From assembly GCF_031583575.1 (NCBI RefSeq), contig NZ_CP134146.1, positions 248,001 to 312,000 of the forward strand: DNA of 64,000 nt. The letters run 5' to 3'. The translations under genes and the position numbers were made by a program. The DNA is from Thalassotalea nanhaiensis. Lineage in GTDB: Bacteria > Pseudomonadota > Gammaproteobacteria > Enterobacterales > Alteromonadaceae. The notes under the pieces were generated by a model. The model did no database searches, was not told the DNA's origin, and saw only the letters and a program-made list of their open reading frames with translations. Positions 54,333-63,583 of the stretch are shown here, piece by piece (the first letter of the stretch is position 1; every line of letters starts with the position of its first letter).

Positions 54333-54851
54333 ATGGCAGAAAAACGTAACATTTTCCTAATTGGTCCAATGGGCGCAGGAAAAAGCACAATTGGTAGAGA
54401 GTTGGCTGATAGGCTTCACCTGGAGTTTTTTGACTCAGACCAAGAAATAGAACGTCGTACTGGTGCAGACATCGCATGGGTATTTGACCTTGAAGGTGAA
54501 GAAGGCTTTAGAAAGCGTGAAGAAACTGTTATCGAAGATTTATCTTTGATGCAAGGCATAGTACTAGCTACAGGCGGTGGTTCAGTAATTAGTGATCAAA
54601 TTCGTAATCACTTGTCTGCACGCGGCATAGTTGTTTATCTAGAAACAACAATCGATAAGCAAGTTGCTCGTACTCAACGTGATCGACGTCGTCCTTTACT
54701 TCAAACTAAAGAAGAACCACGCACAGTGCTAGAAAATTTAGCCGTAGAGCGTAACCCTTTGTATGAAGAAATTGCTGATGTAATCGTTCAAACTGACGAC
54801 CAAAGCGCTAAAATCGTAGCAAATAAAATCGTAGAACGTCTGGACTTTTAA
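54333..54851 (+). CDS. aroK: Shikimate kinase I
   Basis: 172 aa from ATG 54333, which begins with the canonical [20 protein letters not shown]-loop. An in-frame GTG at 54249 would add 28 atypical residues and has its GAGG almost touching the start, so I reject it. [11 protein letters not shown] is the shikimate site and RDRRRPLL the lid. Phosphorylates shikimate. Followed by aroB after 6 nt. Confidence 0.95.
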   Translation: MAEKRNIFLIGPMGAGKSTIGRELADRLHLEFFDSDQEIERRTGADIAWVFDLEGEEGFRKREETVIEDLSLMQGIVLATGGGSVISDQIRNHLSARGIVVYLETTIDKQVARTQRDRRRPLLQTKEEPRTVLENLAVERNPLYEEIADVIVQTDDQSAKIVANKIVERLDF

Positions 54852-54857
54852 TTCCAA

Positions 54858-55922
54858 ATGGCCAGCCTAAACGTTTCATTAGCTGAACGTAGCTACCCAA
54901 TCTATATCGAATCAGGGCTATTATCGAACAATAGCCCTTTGACGAAGCATATCAGCGGCAAACGTGTTTGTATTGTTACCAATACTGTTGTTGCACCACT
55001 TTATTTAGACGCATTAACACAACAGTTATCTGACTTTATCGTTGATCAAATAATCTTACCTGATGGTGAAGCGCAAAAGAGCCTCGCTAATTTTGAAAAG
55101 ATTATGGAACACATGCTTGCTCACACTCATGGCCGAGACTCAACCTTAATTGCCTTAGGTGGCGGTGTTATTGGCGACATTACCGGTTTTGCCGCGGCAT
55201 GTTATCAACGTGGTGTTGATTTTATTCAAATACCGACCACCTTGCTGTCACAAGTTGATTCTTCTGTTGGTGGTAAAACTGCCGTGAATCATCCTTTAGG
55301 CAAGAACATGATAGGTGCTTTCTATCAACCGAAAGCTGTACTTATTGATATTGATAGTTTATTTACCTTACCTGTGCGTGAGTTTAACGCGGGCTTGGCC
55401 GAAGTCATAAAATATGGCATTTTAGGTGATAAGGTATTTTTTGATTGGTTAAATACCAATAAAGCTGCGATTAAAGCAAAAGATAAGCATATTTTAGCTG
55501 AAATGATTCAACGTTGTTGCCAGAACAAAGCTGATATTGTTAGCCAAGATGAAAAAGAGTCTGGCGTAAGAGCGCTATTAAATTTGGGCCATACCTTTGG
55601 CCATGCAATAGAAGCAGAGCAGGGCTATGGTGTTTGGCTACACGGTGAAGCTGTTGCAACCGGTATGGTACAAGCTACCCAACTGGCAGAGCATTTAAAC
55701 TTTATTACCAGTACTGAAACTCAGCAAATAATCGATCTGATTGCTTATTTTGATTTACCAATTAAAGCACCATCATCGATGAGCTTTGATGATTTCATCA
55801 AACATATGGCTCGTGATAAGAAAAATTTAGGCGGTAAACTTCGTTTAATTATTCCTACAGCTATTGGAAAATCTGAGATTTTTGATAACATAAGCCACGA
55901 ACAATTACATAAAGTTATTTGA
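54858..55922 (+). CDS. aroB: 3-dehydroquinate synthase
   Basis: 354 aa. NAD-binding [40 protein letters not shown], zinc ligands in EVIKYG and in [13 protein letters not shown] with [10 protein letters not shown]. Second step of the shikimate pathway. Directly after aroK; dam follows 70 nt later without damX. Confidence 0.97.
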   Translation: MASLNVSLAERSYPIYIESGLLSNNSPLTKHISGKRVCIVTNTVVAPLYLDALTQQLSDFIVDQIILPDGEAQKSLANFEKIMEHMLAHTHGRDSTLIALGGGVIGDITGFAAACYQRGVDFIQIPTTLLSQVDSSVGGKTAVNHPLGKNMIGAFYQPKAVLIDIDSLFTLPVREFNAGLAEVIKYGILGDKVFFDWLNTNKAAIKAKDKHILAEMIQRCCQNKADIVSQDEKESGVRALLNLGHTFGHAIEAEQGYGVWLHGEAVATGMVQATQLAEHLNFITSTETQQIIDLIAYFDLPIKAPSSMSFDDFIKHMARDKKNLGGKLRLIIPTAIGKSEIFDNISHEQLHKVI

Positions 55923-55991
55923 TTTCCCTTTCTTAATATATCGAAAATAACACCAGCCACTTAGCTAATTAAGCAGTATAAGAATTATAAT

Positions 55992-56819
55992 ATGATCAAC
56001 AAGCAAAGGGCTTTTTTAAAATGGGCTGGTGGTAAATATACCCTCAGTGATGTGATCAGAAAAATGCTACCTAAAGGCAGTCGTTTGATCGAACCATTTG
56101 CCGGTGCCGGTTCAATTTTTCTTAATACTGATTATTCAAATTACGTACTCAATGATATTAATAAAGACTTAATTAATCTTTATAAAACTCTACAAACAAA
56201 GCCTGAGCAGTTTATTAATGATGCCGCCAAGTTGTTTACCCCAGAATATAATATCAGTGAAGAGTATTACGAGATCAGAAAGCAATTTAATGCCACTGAT
56301 GACCCTTATCAGCGCTCTTTAATGTTTTTATACATGAATAGACATGGTTATAACGGTTTGTGCCGATATAACTCTAAGGGAGGCTACAACGTGCCATTTG
56401 GCAAATACAAGCGCCCTTACTTTCCTGAAAATGAATTACTTAATTTTGCGAACAGAGCTATAAAAGCTGAATTTGTTTGCGAAAATTATCGTGACACCTT
56501 TGCCAGAGCTAAAGATGGTGACGTGATTTATTGCGATCCTCCGTATGTACCATTAAGCAAAACGGCTAGCTTTACCAGTTATGCTGGTAATGGCTTTGGT
56601 TTGGATGAACAAGCGGATTTAGCTAATGCAGCAGAGGAAGTAACCGCAGAAAAGAAAGTTACGGTGTTGATATCAAATCATGACACTATCTGGACTCGTA
56701 AAATTTACGAGCATGCCAATAAAATTAAATCAGTGAAAGTTGCCCGAACTATTAGCCAGAAAGGTACTAATCGCAACAAAGTTGGTGAATTACTGGCGCT
56801 TTATAAACCACAGAAATAG
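55992..56819 (+). CDS. dam: DNA adenine methylase Dam
   Basis: 275 aa alpha-type N6-adenine methyltransferase. SAM motif FLKWAGGKYTLSDVI and EPFAGAGSIF, catalytic DPPY in YCDPPYVPLSKTASFTSY, and a target-recognition region including NRHGYNGLCRYNSKG, as in GATC-specific Dam. It directs mismatch repair strand choice and replication timing. The aroKB-dam order is conserved, but damX is missing between aroB and dam. Confidence 0.95.
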   Translation: MINKQRAFLKWAGGKYTLSDVIRKMLPKGSRLIEPFAGAGSIFLNTDYSNYVLNDINKDLINLYKTLQTKPEQFINDAAKLFTPEYNISEEYYEIRKQFNATDDPYQRSLMFLYMNRHGYNGLCRYNSKGGYNVPFGKYKRPYFPENELLNFANRAIKAEFVCENYRDTFARAKDGDVIYCDPPYVPLSKTASFTSYAGNGFGLDEQADLANAAEEVTAEKKVTVLISNHDTIWTRKIYEHANKIKSVKVARTISQKGTNRNKVGELLALYKPQK

Positions 56820-56836
56820 TCAGTAAAATTCAAATC

Positions 56837-56876
56837 AAAGGGGTCAGTGAAATTTAAATATCACTGAGCCCTTTAG
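56837..56876 (+). terminator. Terminator after dam
   Basis: AAAGGGGTCAGTGA and TCACTGAGCCCTTT pair with one bulge around an AT-rich loop (56837-56874). Convergent gene downstream, so possibly bidirectional. Confidence 0.8.
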
Positions 56877-56881
56877 TTTCT

Positions 56882-57121
56882 TTAACTCGGTAAAACTAAA
56901 CTTACTATTGCTACCAAAACGCCTACAAATAGCACCACACCAATCAATCCAACCACTACAAAGTGACTGAATTTACCTTTGGTAAAATCGCGTTTCCTAT
57001 TTTTATCACTCTGAACACCAATAAATGCAGCAGCTACGCTACCAGCAACGTCTTTTAGTGATGATTCAGGTTCTTTATCTGCAGAAGAGTCATGCTTTTG
57101 TTCAACATTTTTGCTATTCAT
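56882..57121 (-). CDS. DUF2970 membrane protein
   Basis: 79 aa from ATG at 57119-57121, chosen for the AAGGG site just upstream; the open frame extends 24 codons further, without a ribosome site. SSLKDVAGSVAAAFIGVQSDKNRKRDFTKGK then a single membrane helix (FVVVGLIGVVLFVGVLVAIVSL) is the DUF2970 pattern. Function unknown. Confidence 0.82.
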   Translation of the reverse strand: MNSKNVEQKHDSSADKEPESSLKDVAGSVAAAFIGVQSDKNRKRDFTKGKFSHFVVVGLIGVVLFVGVLVAIVSLVLPS

Positions 57122-57281
57122 TGCGCGCCCTTGTTTATGCCAATTCCATTTTTGAAACACCACATTAACAAGTGAGGCGTAAAAATTAAACAAATAAAGT
57201 GGTTGGACCAGTTCTGTTTTCTGTTATACTCGATGCTTAATTAATAAGTATTAGATAAATAACAGGGTTAGGATTTACACA

Positions 57282-59102
57282 ATGTTGAGCTATAAAGCAC
57301 CAATTACAGACATAAAGTTTCTACTTGAAGATGTGTTTAATTATTATGAACATTACCAAAAGCATCCTGAATTTGAGGAAGCAACCCCTGATCTGGTCGA
57401 CGCTATTGTGGGCGAATGTGCCAAATTCTGTGAGAATGAATTATTACCGCTAAATCAAAGTGGTGACAAAGAAGGTTGCACATTTAATGATGGTGTTGTG
57501 ACCACGCCAAAAGGTTTTAAAGAAGCTTACAAACAATATGTTGATGGCGGTTGGCAAAGTTTATCGCACCCAATCGAGCATGGTGGTCAAGGTTTACCGC
57601 CATCGTTAGGTATGGTGAAATCTGAAATGATGGGCAGCGCTAACTGGTCTTGGGCTATGTACCCTGGGCTAAGCCACGGCGCGATGAATACCATACAAGT
57701 GCACGGTACTGACGAACAAAAAGAGCTATATCTGACTCGACTCACTGAAGGCACATGGACAGGTACCATGTGTTTAACGGAACCACAATGTGGTACCGAT
57801 TTAGGCCAAGTAAAAGCGAAAGCAGAAGACAATGGTGACGGTACTTATAACATTACCGGTACTAAAATCTTTATCTCTGCGGGTGAACATGACTTAACCG
57901 ATAATATTATTCATATTGTTTTGGCACGTTTGCCAGGCGCACCTGAAGGTACTCGTGGCATTTCATTGTTTATCGTCCCTAAAATGCAAGTTGATCAACA
58001 AGGCAACATTCTTGATAGCAATAATGTGACCTGTGGATCTCTTGAAGAAAAGATGGGCATAAAAGCCTCTGCAACAGCGGTGTTAAATTTTGATAATGCC
58101 AAAGGGGTGTTAATCGGTCCTGAAAATAAAGGCTTGGAATGTATGTTCACCTTTATGAATACCGCTAGGGTAGGGACAGCATTGCAAGGTGTTTGTGCTG
58201 CTGAACTTGCGTATCAAAACTCACTTAATTATGCGAAAGAGCGTTTATCAATGCGCTCACTAACCGGAAAAAAACATCCTGATAAAGTGGCTGATCCTAT
58301 TATTGTTCACCCTGACGTTCGTAAAATGCTGATGACACAGAAAGCTATCAGTGAAGGTGGTAGAGCAATGATCTACTACACTGCAAAGTTGGTCGATGAT
58401 ATCGAAATGGCAAAAACAGAAAAAGAACGTAAGAAGGCCGATTACCGCTTAGGTTTCATTACGCCAATTCTAAAAGCGTTTTTAACAGAGTTAGGCTCTG
58501 AGAGTGCTAACCATGGTCTGCAGATATTTGGTGGTCATGGTTATATTAAAGAATGGGGCATGGAACAAATAGTACGTGATGCTCGCATTGCAACCTTGTA
58601 TGAAGGTACTACCGGTATTCAGTCGTTAGATTTATTAGCGCGTAAAATATTGCTTAATCGCGGTAAATCGTTCAAACAGTTTGCCTTTGAAATTTTAGGA
58701 TTTTGTAAAGACAAATCCATGGTGTCGAGCAATCCGCATAAAGCCGCAATGAATCGATTTATTTGGCCACTAAGTAAAGCAACAGCAAATTGGCAACAGT
58801 ACACCTTGCGACTAGCGTTAAAAGCGAAGAAAGACAGAGACATCATTGGCTCGGCTTCAGTTGATTATCTAATGTATTCTGGCTATGTGACTATGGCTTA
58901 TTTTTGGGCTCAGATGGCACAATCGGCTTATGAAAAATTGGCAACCGATGTTGAAAACAGAGATTTTTATCGCGCTAAAATTAAAACGGCGGAATTCTAT
59001 TTCGAACGTATTTTACCAAGAACGAAATCTTTGGCTGAAACCATGATGGCTGATCCTAAAACCTTAATGCAACTTGATGAAGAGTTGTTGAGCTTTTTGT
59101 AG
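57282..59102 (+). CDS. Acyl-CoA dehydrogenase, DmdC-like
   Basis: 606 aa flavoprotein. Acyl-CoA dehydrogenase domains with MCLTEPQCGTDLGQVKAKA and the IFGGHGYIKEWGMEQIVRDARIATLYEGTTGIQ C-terminal region (catalytic Glu in YEGT), plus an extra C-terminal domain ending in LMQLDEELLSFL. This long architecture is that of DmdC (3-methylmercaptopropionyl-CoA dehydrogenase) and long-chain relatives. Either DMSP breakdown or fatty-acid oxidation is possible. No dmd genes adjoin it. Confidence 0.85.
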   Translation: MLSYKAPITDIKFLLEDVFNYYEHYQKHPEFEEATPDLVDAIVGECAKFCENELLPLNQSGDKEGCTFNDGVVTTPKGFKEAYKQYVDGGWQSLSHPIEHGGQGLPPSLGMVKSEMMGSANWSWAMYPGLSHGAMNTIQVHGTDEQKELYLTRLTEGTWTGTMCLTEPQCGTDLGQVKAKAEDNGDGTYNITGTKIFISAGEHDLTDNIIHIVLARLPGAPEGTRGISLFIVPKMQVDQQGNILDSNNVTCGSLEEKMGIKASATAVLNFDNAKGVLIGPENKGLECMFTFMNTARVGTALQGVCAAELAYQNSLNYAKERLSMRSLTGKKHPDKVADPIIVHPDVRKMLMTQKAISEGGRAMIYYTAKLVDDIEMAKTEKERKKADYRLGFITPILKAFLTELGSESANHGLQIFGGHGYIKEWGMEQIVRDARIATLYEGTTGIQSLDLLARKILLNRGKSFKQFAFEILGFCKDKSMVSSNPHKAAMNRFIWPLSKATANWQQYTLRLALKAKKDRDIIGSASVDYLMYSGYVTMAYFWAQMAQSAYEKLATDVENRDFYRAKIKTAEFYFERILPRTKSLAETMMADPKTLMQLDEELLSFL

Positions 59103-59117
59103 TTGCTGTAGTATTTA

Positions 59118-60035
59118 TTAAGCCCGTTCAAGGGCTTCTAAATAAGCCTCCAAGATCAAGTTATTACGAGCACCTTTGCGGGTAATAGCGGAAAACTTGG
59201 TGGCAAAATTTCTATTTCTAGCATCAATGCTGCGCATTTTGTCCTGACAAACCCAGCGTTCGGCAAAATGAGTCGGTAAAAAACCAATAAACTTACCTGT
59301 TAAAATTAAAAAGGCTATCCCCTCTCTGTCGGTAGACGTAGCGGCAGCATTTAATGCTTTTTGTTGGTGTTTAATCGCTACCGTTTGCGCATAACTTGGC
59401 ACGACTGCATCGTATTGAGCAATGGCATTGTCACTAATAGAATCCAGGTCTTGATTAAACAAAGGGTGTTGTTCGTTGCAATAAAGCAGAGACTGCTCTT
59501 TGTATAATTGCACGTAATTCAAACCCGGCAATGGGCGCAACTCGGGTACTATGCCAATATGTAATTGACCATCAAGAATTTGCGCTTCAATGTCGTTTGG
59601 CGGGATCATTTTAATGTTAATGGTGACATTCGGCGCTTTGTGTTTTAACGAGTTTAATGCCTGGCTAATGCGCATTTGCGGTATGGTGACCATGTTATCA
59701 GTGATGCCAATGTTTAAATCACCAACAAGTTCAGTATTAATGGCGTTAATTTGAGATTTGAATGTTTCCAGGCTAGCTAATAATTGCATTGCAGATTGGT
59801 ATACTTGCTCACCTTGTTCAGTTACAGAAAACCCAGCCCTGCCGCGATTACACAGTTTCATATCCATTAAACTTTCAAGTTCGCTAATAGCTTGGCTAAT
59901 CGCTGGTTTGCTGATGTTCAGTTCTATTTCTGCGGCGGCAAAACCTCCCGCTTCTATCACTGCTTTAAATATTCTTAACAGTCGAATATGAGCATCACCT
60001 ATTTGTCTTGGTAGTAAGTTTTTATTGGCTGGCAT
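59118..60035 (-). CDS. LysR-family regulator (BauR-like)
   Basis: 305 aa. HTH GGFAAAEIELNISKPAISQAISELESLMDMKL, then a substrate-binding domain with NIGITDNMVTIPQM and AFLILTGKFIGFLPTHFAERWV. Divergent from a beta-alanine aminotransferase and a semialdehyde dehydrogenase, the arrangement of BauR. It probably activates them in response to beta-alanine or a related amine. Two inverted repeats lie in the shared promoter region. Confidence 0.82.
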   Translation of the reverse strand: MPANKNLLPRQIGDAHIRLLRIFKAVIEAGGFAAAEIELNISKPAISQAISELESLMDMKLCNRGRAGFSVTEQGEQVYQSAMQLLASLETFKSQINAINTELVGDLNIGITDNMVTIPQMRISQALNSLKHKAPNVTINIKMIPPNDIEAQILDGQLHIGIVPELRPLPGLNYVQLYKEQSLLYCNEQHPLFNQDLDSISDNAIAQYDAVVPSYAQTVAIKHQQKALNAAATSTDREGIAFLILTGKFIGFLPTHFAERWVCQDKMRSIDARNRNFATKFSAITRKGARNNLILEAYLEALERA

Positions 60036-60048
60036 ACTCGTTACCTTT

Positions 60049-60100
60049 AGTTAAGTGATTGCTTAACTTAGATTAATTAATTATGGATTTAATAATCTAA
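60049..60100. promoter_or_regulatory. Two inverted repeats in LysR/aminotransferase gap
   Basis: AGTTAAG (60049-60055) with CTTAACT (60062-60068), and TTAGATTA (60068-60075) with TAATCTAA (60093-60100), are both perfect. Their placement between the divergent LysR gene and the aminotransferase gene suits LysR recognition and activation sites. Confidence 0.55.
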
Positions 60101-60174
60101 CAGGTTGTAGATAATAACTGCAACTTTAATTAGGTATTTGATACGCCAAGCTGGCGATAACATTGGGGTTAACT

Positions 60175-61512
60175 ATGCAAAATAATTCAGCCACTTATGG
60201 GTTAAGCCAGGAGCAACTTGATGCTCACTGGATGCCGTTTACGGCCAATCGACAATTTAAACAAGATCCGCGATTGATTGTGAGCGCTGAAGGTAGATAT
60301 TACACCGATGCGCTGGGCCGTAAAATATTTGACGGTTTATCAGGTCTTTGGACGTGTGGTGCTGGTCATTCTCGCGACAAAATTACCGAAGCTATCGCAA
60401 GCCAAGCCAAGCAACTAGACTACTCTCCGGCGTTTCAGTTTGGACATCCAAAGTCGTTTGAACTTGCTCATAAAATTACTGAATTTATGCCAGAAGGCAT
60501 GAACAGAGTATTTTTTACCGGGTCAGGTTCAGAGTCAGTTGAAACCGCGTTAAAAATGGCGCGTGGTTATTGGCGTAAAAAGGGCCAGGCAACTAAGACT
60601 CGGTTTGTCGGTAGAGCTAAAGGCTATCACGGTGTTAACTGGGGTGGTATCAGTGTTGGCGGCATTGGTCCGAACCGGGCGTTATATGGGCAGGGCATTG
60701 ATGCGATTCATTTACCTCATACTATGATCAGCGAAAACAAGTTTAGCAAAGGCATGCCAGCGCGAGGTGAAAGTTTAGCAGATGAATTAGAAGACATGAT
60801 CGCGTTGCATGATGCGTCAAATATCGCCGCGGTGATCGTCGAACCTTTAGCGGGATCTGCTGGTGTAATACCACCACCGGTTGGGTATTTAAAGCGTCTT
60901 CGAGAACTGTGTACTAAACATAATATTTTATTGATTTTTGATGAAGTTATTACTGCATTTGGCCGTATGGGTAGTAAAACCGGCGCGCAAGAATTTGGTG
61001 TTGTGCCCGATCTTATGACTACGGCTAAGCAAATTACCAATGGTGTTGTTCCAATGGGCGCCGTAATTGCTAAACAAGAGATCTATGATACGTTTATGGA
61101 AACGGGTGGACCGGAGTACATGTTAGAGCTGCCACATGGTTATACCTATTCTGCTCACCCCGTTGCCTGTGCTGCTGGTATTGCCACGCTTGAGCTATTA
61201 GAAGAAGAGCAATTGATCGAGCGATCGAAAGCGCTAGCACCTATATTTGAACAAAAACTTCATAGTTTACAGGGCAGTAAATACATTACTGATATTCGTA
61301 ACTATGGCTTGGCTGGTGGAATTACTATTGCCGCTAAAGACGGGCAACCGGCACTTCGGCCTTATGAAATTGCGATGAAATGTTGGCAAAAAGGCTTTTA
61401 TGTTCGCTATGGCGGCGACACTCTCCAACTGGGCTTACCGTTTAGCACTGAGGCAAGTGAAGTTGATAGTTTGATCAATGCCATTGGCGAGTCAATCGCA
61501 GAAACAGAATGA
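60175..61512 (+). CDS. Beta-alanine--pyruvate aminotransferase-like
   Basis: 445 aa from ATG 60175, preferred because GGGG lies 6 nt upstream; a TTG 12 nt earlier is less likely. Class III aminotransferase: LSGLWTCGAGH, FFTGSGSESVETALKMARGYWRKKG, IFDEVITAFGRMG and PLP lysine K285 in MTTAKQITNG. Matches omega-amino acid:pyruvate (BauA) transaminases strongly. Converts beta-alanine to malonic semialdehyde, the substrate of the next gene. Confidence 0.88.
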   Translation: MQNNSATYGLSQEQLDAHWMPFTANRQFKQDPRLIVSAEGRYYTDALGRKIFDGLSGLWTCGAGHSRDKITEAIASQAKQLDYSPAFQFGHPKSFELAHKITEFMPEGMNRVFFTGSGSESVETALKMARGYWRKKGQATKTRFVGRAKGYHGVNWGGISVGGIGPNRALYGQGIDAIHLPHTMISENKFSKGMPARGESLADELEDMIALHDASNIAAVIVEPLAGSAGVIPPPVGYLKRLRELCTKHNILLIFDEVITAFGRMGSKTGAQEFGVVPDLMTTAKQITNGVVPMGAVIAKQEIYDTFMETGGPEYMLELPHGYTYSAHPVACAAGIATLELLEEEQLIERSKALAPIFEQKLHSLQGSKYITDIRNYGLAGGITIAAKDGQPALRPYEIAMKCWQKGFYVRYGGDTLQLGLPFSTEASEVDSLINAIGESIAETE

Positions 61513-61541
61513 ATTTAATTACATTTAATAAAGGAAAACTC

Positions 61542-63032
61542 ATGACAACAATTGGTCATTTAATTAACGGTGAAATAGTTAACGAAGGTAGCCGTTCACA
61601 AGACGTATTTAATCCGGCAACAGGCAAAGCTGAAAAACAAGTCTTGCTGGCCTCTAAACAAACAGTTGAACAAGCTATTGCCTGCGCCGAAGCGGCATTT
61701 CCTGAGTGGCGTAATACACCGGCAATTAAACGTGCCAGAGTAATGTTTCGTTTTAAAGAATTATTAGAACAGCATGCCGATCATATTTGTAAGCTAATTG
61801 GTCAAGAACACGGAAAAATTAGTCATGATGCCGCCGGTGAATTACAGCGCGGTATCGAAAATGTGGAGTTTGCTTGTGGTGCACCACAGTTATTAAAAGG
61901 TGAGCATAGCCGTAATGTTGGTCCGGGGATTGATTCATGGTCTGAGTTTCAACCACTCGGCGTGGTTGCAGGTATTACCCCGTTCAACTTCCCTGCAATG
62001 GTACCAATGTGGATGTTTCCATTAGCAATTGTATGTGGTAATACCTTTATTTTGAAGCCATCTGAGCGTGATCCAAGTTCAACACTTTATATTGCTCAGT
62101 TGTTGAAAGAAGCTGGCCTGCCTGACGGTGTATTAAACGTGATTAACGGTGATAAAGAAGCGGTAGATACGTTATTAACTGATCAGCGGATAAAAGCCGT
62201 TAGCTTTGTTGGTTCAACACCAATAGCTGAATACATATACGCAACGGCCAATGCTAATGGCAAACGTTGCCAAGCATTAGGCGGCGCTAAAAATCACGCT
62301 ATTGTAATGCCAGACGCCGATATGGATAACGCGGTAAACCAACTTCTTGGTGCAGCCTTTGGTTCATCAGGAGAACGTTGTATGGCGTTATCAGTTGCGG
62401 TGGCCGTAGGTGATGAAGCAGGGGACGCATTAGTTGCTAAAATGCAAAATGCCATGACCGGGTTAAGCGTAGGTGCGTACGACAATGCCAGCAATGACTT
62501 TGGTCCGGTAATTACTTGTCAGCATAAAGATAAAGTAAATGGTTTCATCAGTAGTGCTGAACAACAAGGTGCCACCATAGTGGTTGATGGTCGAAACCCT
62601 GAGGTTGAAGGTTATGATAATGGCTATTTTGTCGGTGCAACATTAATTGATGGTGTTACGCCAGAAATGGATAGTTATAAAGCCGAGATTTTTGGTCCTG
62701 TGTTACAAGTTGTGCGGGTTAAAACCATGCAAGAGGCGATGAAATTAATCGACGATCATGAATATGGTAATGGTACCTGTATATTTACTCGTGATGGTGA
62801 AGCCGCGCGTTACTTTTCTGATCATATTCAAGTTGGCATGGTTGGTATTAATGTGCCGTTACCTGTGCCAGTGGCTTATCATAGTTTTGGTGGGTGGAAG
62901 CGTTCATTATTTGGCGATCTACATGCTTATGGGCCAGATGGCGTACGCTTTTATACTAAACGTAAAACTATCACCCAACGCTGGCCTTCAAGTGGTGTGC
63001 GTGAAGGCGTTTCATTCGCATTTCCAAGCTAA
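61542..63032 (+). CDS. mmsA: CoA-acylating methylmalonate-semialdehyde dehydrogenase
   Basis: 496 aa from ATG 61542 with AAAGGA upstream; an earlier in-frame start overlaps the aminotransferase stop. Aldehyde dehydrogenase fold with ITPFNFPAMVPMWMFP, GSTPIAEYIY and the catalytic Cys in GSSGERCMALSV, plus C-terminal GINVPLPVPVAYHSFGGWK, diagnostic for MmsA/IolA. Produces acetyl-CoA from malonic semialdehyde (or propionyl-CoA from the methyl form). Operon with the aminotransferase. Confidence 0.92.
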   Translation: MTTIGHLINGEIVNEGSRSQDVFNPATGKAEKQVLLASKQTVEQAIACAEAAFPEWRNTPAIKRARVMFRFKELLEQHADHICKLIGQEHGKISHDAAGELQRGIENVEFACGAPQLLKGEHSRNVGPGIDSWSEFQPLGVVAGITPFNFPAMVPMWMFPLAIVCGNTFILKPSERDPSSTLYIAQLLKEAGLPDGVLNVINGDKEAVDTLLTDQRIKAVSFVGSTPIAEYIYATANANGKRCQALGGAKNHAIVMPDADMDNAVNQLLGAAFGSSGERCMALSVAVAVGDEAGDALVAKMQNAMTGLSVGAYDNASNDFGPVITCQHKDKVNGFISSAEQQGATIVVDGRNPEVEGYDNGYFVGATLIDGVTPEMDSYKAEIFGPVLQVVRVKTMQEAMKLIDDHEYGNGTCIFTRDGEAARYFSDHIQVGMVGINVPLPVPVAYHSFGGWKRSLFGDLHAYGPDGVRFYTKRKTITQRWPSSGVREGVSFAFPS

Positions 63033-63086
63033 ATAAGCATAATAGACTTAGTCTTAACTACAAAATTCAGTTGCTGAGGGATTAAA

Positions 63087-63548
63087 ATGAACTATCAAAT
63101 AAAACAGGCGGGCGTAGAAGAACATCAACAAATAGCTGTTTTATTTGATCAGTATCGACAATTTTATAAGCAAAAAAGCGATATTAAAGCTGCCGAAGCT
63201 TACTTAAAAGCAAGGTTTGAACAAAAGCAGTCTATTATTTTTCATGCCATCGATAATACGGGTAATAGCCTAGGCTTTACCCAGCTCTATCCCAGTTTTT
63301 GCTCCATAGCACTTAAACCTGTATTCATTCTTTACGATTTATATGTTGTCGAGCAGGCTCGGAAACTTGGTGTGGGGCGTGCATTAATGAATGCTGCAAA
63401 ACACCATGCGATTGAGCATGATGCAGCGCATTTGTCATTAGAAACAGATGTGAGTAATCATCAAGCACAGGCTTTATACGAAAGCTTAGGCTATAAGCAA
63501 GAAGATGAATACTTTAGCTATTATTTAGAGCTAAACAACGAATTATAA
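63087..63548 (+). CDS. GNAT acetyltransferase
   Basis: 153 aa. FILYDLYVVEQARKLGVGRALMNAAKHHA gives motif A with the acetyl-CoA loop, and ALYESLGYKQEDEYFSYYLEL closes the domain. It lies 54 nt after mmsA on the same strand and may be co-transcribed. Substrate unknown. Confidence 0.85.
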   Translation: MNYQIKQAGVEEHQQIAVLFDQYRQFYKQKSDIKAAEAYLKARFEQKQSIIFHAIDNTGNSLGFTQLYPSFCSIALKPVFILYDLYVVEQARKLGVGRALMNAAKHHAIEHDAAHLSLETDVSNHQAQALYESLGYKQEDEYFSYYLELNNEL

Positions 63549-63583
63549 ATAACAGCCACAACAACAATAAAAACAACGTTACT

